Assembly: GCA_947627285.1 (NCBI GenBank)
Contig: CANQVL010000029.1
Span: forward strand, 1 to 36,364
Reading direction: 5' to 3'
From: an uncultured Oscillospiraceae bacterium
GTDB taxonomy: Bacteria; Bacillota; Clostridia; Oscillospirales; Oscillospiraceae
DNA length: 36,364 bases
Positions 31,566-36,364 of this stretch are shown piece after piece; positions within the stretch are counted from its first letter, which is position 1; every line of letters begins with the position of its first letter. The notes under the pieces were generated by a model, which had not been told where the DNA came from, did not search any database, and saw nothing but the letters and a program-made list of their open reading frames with translations. The position numbers and the translations under genes were made by a program.

Positions 31566-32992
31566 CAGTCGCCCTCCAGTTCAAATTTCAAAAAGTCCAC
31601 CGACCCCTCGCCCACATACACAAAGCATAGCTGGGTAACGGGGTAAGGCGAGTTCCTCTCAAATGACGCCCGATATCGCGTCCACTCCCTTGTGGGCTCA
31701 ATATCTATCCACGCAAGCGCCTGCTCCTCGATGTAAGTCCCCACCAGCAGCTGCCCTTTGCCGGACCCGCGGACCCACACGCCAACGCCATTTACGCCCG
31801 TGAGGTCAAAGTATTTAAAGCACGCAAGACAATCCCCCGTCATGTTGGCGATATACTGCACGCCGTCCGGTCCCTGGGTGAAGTACGGGTGGTAGTCCTC
31901 TATCTCGCCGTCCACCGGGTACATTCTGGCTCCCCTGGCGCTCATGAGATTTGAGGCGATACGCGCCTCAAATGTCCCCCTTCCCGGAAGCGGCCAGCCG
32001 TTTAAGCCGCAGCTGGTCATCTCCACCTGTGGGATTGAGCCGTCGGGCAGGATCTCTATCCTCTCAGCGCACCCCTGGCGGGAGAACTGCCCTTTATTCG
32101 TGTGACGGTGGTAGAAGACGTACCACTGTTCCCCGATCTCCACAATGCTCCCGTGGTTGTTGCCGGTGTAGTTGGTGGCCTCCTCCGGGCCTATACCGTC
32201 ATAGCCGATGTCCCCGTTGGATATGACCGTTCCCCCGTACTTAAAGCTCCCCAGCGGCTTATCGCCCACAGCGTAACACAGCTCGTGGCTCAAAAGCGAT
32301 GAGTAGATGAAGTAATATTTCTCCCCCACCTTTCGCATGGACGGCGCCTCGAAAAACTCGTGTCCGTCAAAGTCCGTGTCACCGGCGTTCGCCCAGCATG
32401 GGGCAATAAAGTGCAGGTCCGATTTGACGGTGAGCATATCCGCCTCCAGCTCCACGCCCATGCACCCCCGGTCCGGGACCTTTTTCATCTCCCCGAAGAG
32501 GTTCGGGGAACAAAAGCCGGTGTAGAGGTATATCCTCCCGTTGTCATTGAGAAGCCCTGGGTCAAACTGGAAGGGGTCCCCCTCCCGCCTTCCCAGAAGC
32601 GTCCCGTCGGGCCAGCGGACGTGACCGTAAAACTCGTATCTCCCCGCCGGGGTGTCGCAGACGGCGACGCTGACCACGCCCTCAAAGTCGAAGCAGTAAT
32701 ATAAGTAGTACCGCCCGTCGGGACCTCGGCACACATCCGGGGCGAAGAGGAGCCTGTCGGGACCGGTACAAAGCGGGTCCCGCATTTTATCGTATATCTC
32801 CCCCTCATTTTTCCAGTCGCCCAGATCGTCCACCGGAGCCGACCAGCAGACGTAGTTTTCCATGCAGAATCTGTCCCCGCCGAAGCGGTCGTGACTTCCG
32901 TAGATATAGACCCGCCCGTCAAAGACGTGCGGCTCCCCGTCGGGTACATACTCCCAACCCGGCAAATATGGATTGAACGCCGGCTTTTTCAC
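31565..32992 (-). CDS. GH43 family glycosidase (arabinofuranosidase/xylosidase type) with C-terminal CBM6-like domain
   Basis: About 475 residues from the GTG at 32992, which has GGGGGTG 6 nt upstream; a GTG at 33001 is possible. The five-bladed propeller starts at NPYLPGWEYVPDGEPHVF, with the catalytic base Asp18. FAPDV (Asp86) is a family landmark, the pKa-modulating Asp is probably in QFDPGLL, and the acid Glu215 is in FFEAPSM. Residues about 345-475 form a beta-sandwich ending in DFLKFELEG, like CBM6 modules. Family members remove alpha-L-arabinofuranose, beta-xylose or beta-1,3-galactose. No signal peptide is present, so it acts on imported oligosaccharides. Its stop overlaps the GH78 start. 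Confidence 0.88.
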   Translation of the reverse strand: MKKPAFNPYLPGWEYVPDGEPHVFDGRVYIYGSHDRFGGDRFCMENYVCWSAPVDDLGDWKNEGEIYDKMRDPLCTGPDRLLFAPDVCRGPDGRYYLYYCFDFEGVVSVAVCDTPAGRYEFYGHVRWPDGTLLGRREGDPFQFDPGLLNDNGRIYLYTGFCSPNLFGEMKKVPDRGCMGVELEADMLTVKSDLHFIAPCWANAGDTDFDGHEFFEAPSMRKVGEKYYFIYSSLLSHELCYAVGDKPLGSFKYGGTVISNGDIGYDGIGPEEATNYTGNNHGSIVEIGEQWYVFYHRHTNKGQFSRQGCAERIEILPDGSIPQVEMTSCGLNGWPLPGRGTFEARIASNLMSARGARMYPVDGEIEDYHPYFTQGPDGVQYIANMTGDCLACFKYFDLTGVNGVGVWVRGSGKGQLLVGTYIEEQALAWIDIEPTREWTRYRASFERNSPYPVTQLCFVYVGEGSVDFLKFELEGD

Positions 32993-33019
32993 GCGTTTCA
33001 CCCCCAAAATTTGAATAAA

Positions 33020-33709
33020 CTATTCAAGCGTCCTCAAAATCGGCAAAAGCGCCTCCAGTATGGGCTTATACCCGTCGGAGTACATGTGCATTCCCTCAAC
33101 GGTAAACTCCGCGCGCATATCGCCCTTTTCGTCTGTTATGCGGTCGTTGAGGTCAAGAAACTCAGCGCCCAGCTTAGCTGCCAGCTCCTTCACCGCCCGG
33201 TTTGCCGAGGCTATTCGCTCGTTCGTGCGGTACTGAAAAAGTCCCCGGATATAGGGGTTCCTGTTCCCCACCTCGGGACACGTGGGATAGTAGGCAAGCA
33301 TATATATCCCTGTATCCGGCAGTCTCTCCCTTATGGCGCGAAGTATGTCCTCATACCGCCCCATGAGCTCCGCCTCAACGTAATCCGGCCCGTTTAAGTC
33401 GTTTGTGCCGATGTTGATAAAGATGTACTTTGGCGCAAGGTCAAATACGCAGGTTTGGAGCGCCGCCCGAAGCTCCCGTGTGGTATACCCGCCGATGCCC
33501 CTGTTGTAGACGCGAAGCGGCAGGCTCTCCCCCTCCAAAAGCTCCAGGATTGGGAACTGCTCCATAAGCGAGGAGCCCACAAGCAGTATCTGCCCCGGCT
33601 TTACAAATTTGTTGAGCCGTCTATATCGCTCCAGCTTATCCGCCTTTTCCCGCGCGTCCTGCTCGGCGTAAAATTTGCCCATCAGCGCCCCAATTTCAGC
33701 CTCGGTCAT
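33020..33709 (-). CDS. SGNH/GDSL-type esterase
   Basis: 229 residues, no signal peptide. The SGNH blocks are visible: block I LLVGSSLM with the nucleophile Ser47, block II NRGIGGYTT (Gly), block III INIGTNDLN with Asn103, and block V VEGMHMYSDGY with His208. In block V the usual Asp of DxxH is replaced by Glu205, an uncommon but chemically plausible change. Such enzymes take acetyl groups off acetylated sugars or rhamnogalacturonan-type chains. The ATG lies 2 nt after the GH1 stop, and the gene is followed by GH43, which suggests de-esterification of imported acetylated oligosaccharides before glycosidase action. Confidence 0.8.
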   Translation of the reverse strand: MTEAEIGALMGKFYAEQDAREKADKLERYRRLNKFVKPGQILLVGSSLMEQFPILELLEGESLPLRVYNRGIGGYTTRELRAALQTCVFDLAPKYIFINIGTNDLNGPDYVEAELMGRYEDILRAIRERLPDTGIYMLAYYPTCPEVGNRNPYIRGLFQYRTNERIASANRAVKELAAKLGAEFLDLNDRITDEKGDMRAEFTVEGMHMYSDGYKPILEALLPILRTLE

Positions 33710-33710
33710 T

Positions 33711-35063
33711 TCAAAGCTCCTCCCCGTTCGTCTCGATGACGCGCTTATACCAATAAGCGGAGTCCTTAATTGTCCTCTCTCCGGTCCTGTAGTCCACGTA
33801 AATAAGCCCGAAGCGTATGTCGTACCCCTGGTTCCACTCCATGTTGTCCATGACGGACCACACGTTGTAGCCTATTACCGGCACCCCGTCGTCCACGGCT
33901 CTTTTAAGCTCAAGAATGTACCGGTGCAGAAAATCCACCCGCTGCATATCGTGGACGCCGCCGTCTAAGCTCACCCAGTCCATGCCCGCCATACCGTTTT
34001 CCGTGACAAGTATGGGCTTTTTGTACCGCTCATAGAGGAATTTTGGCGACCAGTACATCACCTCCGGCGTAACCTCCCAGCCGCTCATGGTCCGGGGCGA
34101 CCCCTGATATGCGTACTCGCCGTAGCTCTCTCTTGGCGTATCGTGGGGCGTGGTGCCCTTGTAGGCGTTGAAGCCGTAAAAGTCCAGCGGCGCGGATATG
34201 AGCTCCATGTCCTCCGGGCTGAATATAGCCATCTCCTCCGGGTATGTCTCATATGCCCCCTCCGGGAAACGGCCTCGGAATATGGGATCGCCCCACCAGC
34301 TGTTTTGCATGGTGAAGCCGTATTTGTCAAAGTCAAATGACCGCTCCCTGGCGGCGTCAATATCCGCCGGAGCGTCGGATTTCGGAAGATACACGTCCCC
34401 CGTGGGCGCAAGACCGATGATGGGAGTGAGCTTTGCCCTCTCCTGCAGGACCCTCACTGCCCTCCCGTGGGCACGAAGTACATTTTTTGTCACCTTGATC
34501 TGCCCCGCGGCGTCAAGGCGTTTGAATGGCGGGTGAGCGCCCACGAAATACCCCAGCCCCACGAACATCTGAGGCTCATTGATGGTCATCCAGTACCGCA
34601 CCCGGTCCGAGAGAGCGTCGCAGACGACCTTCACGTACTCCGCGAACCACTCCTCTATCTCCGGGTTTTCCCAGCCGCCCCGCTTTTCTAAAGCAAGCGG
34701 CAGATCCCAGTGGTAGAGCGTCACCAGCGGCTCAATATTGTGCTTTTTAAGCTCGTCAACAAGGTCAGAATAAAACCGAAGCCCCGCCTCGTTGACCTTA
34801 CCGGTCCCCTCAGGTATGACCCTGGACCAGCTTATTGAGAAGCGAAAGGCTCGGAGCCCCATCTTCGCCATCAGCTCCACGTCGGAGCGCATCTTGTGGT
34901 AAAAATCGCAGGCCACGTTGCCCGTCTCGCCGTGGGCGGCAAAGCTTTTGTCCCTCACGGCCTCGTCCCATATGCTTCTCTCCTTGCCGTCGGCGTCAAA
35001 GCCGCCCTCGATCTGATATGCCGCGCAGGACGCGCCCCACAGAAAATCACCGGAAAAGCCCAT
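33711..35063 (-). CDS. GH1 family beta-glucosidase (right operon)
   Basis: 450 residues from the ATG at 35063, with AGGAGG 5 nt upstream. The classic GH1 features are complete: FLWGASCAAYQIEGG at the N-terminus, FRFSISWSRVIP, the acid/base Glu163 in TINEP, the nucleophile Glu355 in VTENG, and a C-terminal WSVMDNMEWNQGYDIRFG. Unlike the left-operon GH1, the NEP motif is canonical. Family enzymes act with retention on beta-glucosides, 6-phospho-beta-glucosides and others; no clear phospho-site motif was recognised. It is the first enzyme gene after the transporter genes, separated from them by a stable hairpin. It probably acts on an early step after import. Confidence 0.92.
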   Translation of the reverse strand: MGFSGDFLWGASCAAYQIEGGFDADGKERSIWDEAVRDKSFAAHGETGNVACDFYHKMRSDVELMAKMGLRAFRFSISWSRVIPEGTGKVNEAGLRFYSDLVDELKKHNIEPLVTLYHWDLPLALEKRGGWENPEIEEWFAEYVKVVCDALSDRVRYWMTINEPQMFVGLGYFVGAHPPFKRLDAAGQIKVTKNVLRAHGRAVRVLQERAKLTPIIGLAPTGDVYLPKSDAPADIDAARERSFDFDKYGFTMQNSWWGDPIFRGRFPEGAYETYPEEMAIFSPEDMELISAPLDFYGFNAYKGTTPHDTPRESYGEYAYQGSPRTMSGWEVTPEVMYWSPKFLYERYKKPILVTENGMAGMDWVSLDGGVHDMQRVDFLHRYILELKRAVDDGVPVIGYNVWSVMDNMEWNQGYDIRFGLIYVDYRTGERTIKDSAYWYKRVIETNGEEL

Positions 35064-35085
35064 TTTTACCTCCTTCTCTATACAG

Positions 35086-35116
35086 CAAGGGCCGCTCCGC
35101 CCTGGAGCGGCCCTTG
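35086..35116. terminator. Stable hairpin between transporter and enzyme genes
   Basis: CAAGGGCCGCTCC (35086-35098) and GGAGCGGCCCTTG (35104-35116) form a perfect 13-bp stem with a 5-nt loop in the 78-bp gap between permease and GH1. No U tract follows on the minus strand, so it is more likely a processing, stabilising or partial-termination element that separates transporter and glycosidase expression levels than a full terminator. Confidence 0.65.
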
Positions 35117-35141
35117 AGGACACACCTTTTGACCTATTAGC

Positions 35142-36131
35142 TTAAGCTTCTTTTTTCGTGACCTTCCTGAAGAGCTTCTGGATATTTCCGATCTGGCTGG
35201 ACATGGTGTAGAACGCCATTACGAACACGCCCATGATGATCTGCTGCCAGCCGCCGGCGCCCAGGTTCATGCAGTTGAGTCCGTAGTCCAAGATGGACAT
35301 ACTGACCGCCGCGATACCGATACCTATAACGTCGTTGGAGGCAAGCCCGATGAACCGGCCCATGAACACCGAGACGATATAGGAGAACATGACGCTGGAG
35401 GTGGAAAGCCCGGACTGGGGATTGACCCTGTTCTGGCTCAGGTAGATGATGGACGCGCACCCGATTATAAGCCCGGAGAACACGTAGCTCGTGATGGTGT
35501 TGTGGTACTCATTGATACCTATGTTCACGCCGGCCGACTGGTTGTTTGCCAGTATCTTGCCCCGGCGTCCGGCAACGGTCATCTTGTCGTAGAAGGTGAA
35601 CACCAGCATGGCGAGTATGGCGGGGACGAAGATCCCGGGCATCCGCCCGAAGACGGAAAGGCGCGTATCCTGATAGAATACCGAAATCCCCGTGCCTCCA
35701 AAGACGAGGTACGTCAGGGACTCGTAGAGAAGCGTCACGCCGATGGTGGAGATGATGATGGGCAGGCGCCCGTTCATATATACCACCGCCGTGAAGCAGC
35801 TGATGACCACGGCGGAAACCAGCGCCACAAGGAACCCGATATAGGGTGAGCCGGTCATATTGCCTATGTTTCCGGCAAAAATGGCGGAGAGTATCATGGC
35901 AGCGCCCGTGGAGAAGTCAAAGCGCCCGTTTTTCAGCTGAAGGTGGATCGCCAGCGCCACGCAGATGGTCTGGCAGGCGTCAAGGACCACATAGCGGATA
36001 AGGTCAAACTTGAGGAATATGAAATCGCCGTTCACATAGCACTTGGAGTTGCTTGCGGTGATGATGAGCATCGCGGTGAACATCAGCACCGGGAACAGCA
36101 GGGAGAGAAATACCTTTTTAAGAATTTTCAT
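35142..36131 (-). CDS. RbsC-type sugar ABC transporter permease
   Basis: 329 residues with about nine hydrophobic helices in the BPD_transp_2 layout. The conserved loop phrases include KNGRFDFSTGAAMILSA after helix 2-3 (corresponding to the IDLSVG region of RbsC), NGRLPIIISTIGV, and YVFSGLIIGCASIIYLSQ. Such permeases, with an ATPase and a periplasmic-type binding protein, import ribose, xylose, galactose or small oligosaccharides. AAAGGAG lies 6 nt before the ATG. The substrate-binding protein gene precedes it; the ATPase must lie outside the window. The permease is followed by the hairpin at 35086 and by GH1. Confidence 0.9.
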   Translation of the reverse strand: MKILKKVFLSLLFPVLMFTAMLIITASNSKCYVNGDFIFLKFDLIRYVVLDACQTICVALAIHLQLKNGRFDFSTGAAMILSAIFAGNIGNMTGSPYIGFLVALVSAVVISCFTAVVYMNGRLPIIISTIGVTLLYESLTYLVFGGTGISVFYQDTRLSVFGRMPGIFVPAILAMLVFTFYDKMTVAGRRGKILANNQSAGVNIGINEYHNTITSYVFSGLIIGCASIIYLSQNRVNPQSGLSTSSVMFSYIVSVFMGRFIGLASNDVIGIGIAAVSMSILDYGLNCMNLGAGGWQQIIMGVFVMAFYTMSSQIGNIQKLFRKVTKKEA

Positions 36132-36159
36132 CGTCTGCTCCTTTGCTCTTATTCATCGT

Positions 36160-36180
36160 GGGGACCGGGGACCGGTCCCC
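36160..36180. promoter_or_regulatory. Hairpin between binding protein and permease genes
   Basis: GGGGACCGGTCCCC at 36167-36180 is a perfect 14-bp palindrome, and GGGGACC at 36160-36166 can pair with its right half through a 7-nt loop. It follows the binding protein stop by 13 bp. Hairpins at this place in ABC operons often keep binding-protein mRNA more abundant than the rest, but the effect here is inferred. Confidence 0.5.
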
Positions 36181-36193
36181 ATATCGCTCTTCC

Positions 36194-36364
36194 TTACTTC
36201 GCCAGGTCCTCGATATTCATGTGGTTCAGTATCTCCACAAGGCCGGCGTAGGTGGCGTCCTCGTTGCCGAAGGCGGTGAGGTTGTACACGTCGTCCGGGG
36301 TGAGGAGGGCGTTGGCGGGGTCGTTGGTGAGGTAGATGCTCTTCTCGAAAAGCTCCATGTCCTC
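36194..36364 (-). CDS. Sugar ABC transporter substrate-binding protein, C-terminal end (cut by window end)
   Basis: The minus-strand frame is open from the right edge to a TAA at 36194-36196 and gives 56 residues, including FEKSIYLTNDPANALLTPDD and ending NHMNIEDLAK. It resembles the C-terminus of a periplasmic-binding-protein-1-like sugar-binding protein, in which a final strand precedes a short helix. Its position before an RbsC-type permease supports that role. The rest of the protein lies outside the window, so the identification depends mainly on context. Confidence 0.55.
   Translation of the reverse strand, partial: EDMELFEKSIYLTNDPANALLTPDDVYNLTAFGNEDATYAGLVEILNHMNIEDLAK

Noticed and set aside
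8912-36364. GH65 phosphorylase as source of beta-glucose-1-phosphate for PgmB
   Set aside because: No protein in the window shows GH65 domains; the alpha-alpha barrels present are GH78 with rhamnosidase motifs.
1-36364. CRISPR arrays, tRNA, rRNA or riboswitches
   Set aside because: No regularly spaced repeats, tRNA-like cloverleaf or rRNA sequence was noticed on either strand while reading; intergenic spaces are mostly too short.

Overview
The window looks like chromosome from a GC-rich, anaerobic, gut-type Clostridia member, probably Oscillospirales. The signs are AGGAGG-type ribosome binding sites, an SLH-domain surface protein, a PgmB-type beta-phosphoglucomutase, an SDR-type mannonate oxidoreductase, and many cytoplasmic glycosidases fed by small-sugar transporters. 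No rRNA, tRNA or CRISPR array was seen.

Left part (1-2933). The window opens in the C-terminus of a large serine recombinase, the edge of a mobile element lying to the left. It is followed directly by an XRE-type membrane regulator that has lost its DNA-binding domain, so the element appears to have inserted into that gene. An intact GH13 neopullulanase/cyclomaltodextrinase gene follows.

Switch region (2934-8900). This is the most interesting part. A small tyrosine recombinase is followed at once by a 19-bp perfect inverted repeat pair (3894-3912 and 4137-4155 as the inverse copy) enclosing about 224 bp. The segment holds an outward-facing extended -10 promoter and a terminator-like hairpin. 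Just beyond it lies a two-gene operon for an exported repeat-type protein and an SLH-anchored, multidomain surface protein. The layout is that of a phase-variable (invertible) promoter controlling cell-surface proteins. A bidirectional terminator at 8866-8898 closes the operon.

Glycan region (8912-36364), almost all on the minus strand. The right-hand operon enters from beyond the window and reads: sugar-binding protein (partial), RbsC-type permease, GH1, SGNH esterase, GH43, GH78, GH3, nucleoside-hydrolase-like protein, beta-phosphoglucomutase, GH2, HAD phosphatase, GH3, zinc-ribbon protein, SDR mannonate oxidoreductase. A plus-strand AraC regulator separates it from a second minus-strand operon: GH78, small membrane protein, remnant of another GH78, GPH-family symporter, GH2, xylose-isomerase-like protein, GH1. 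Two direct repeats spaced 20 bp in the divergent AraC/GH78 intergenic region look like the AraC operator.

None of the glycosidases has a signal peptide, so oligosaccharides or small plant glycosides are probably imported and dismantled inside the cell. Rhamnosidases, GH2 enzymes (beta-glucuronidase or beta-galactosidase), GH43, an esterase and a uronate-pathway SDR suggest substrates with rhamnose, uronic acid and arabinose or xylose. Two GH3 enzymes with a His-Asp dyad flank a beta-phosphoglucomutase, which raises the possibility of a phosphorolytic route that yields beta-glucose-1-phosphate.
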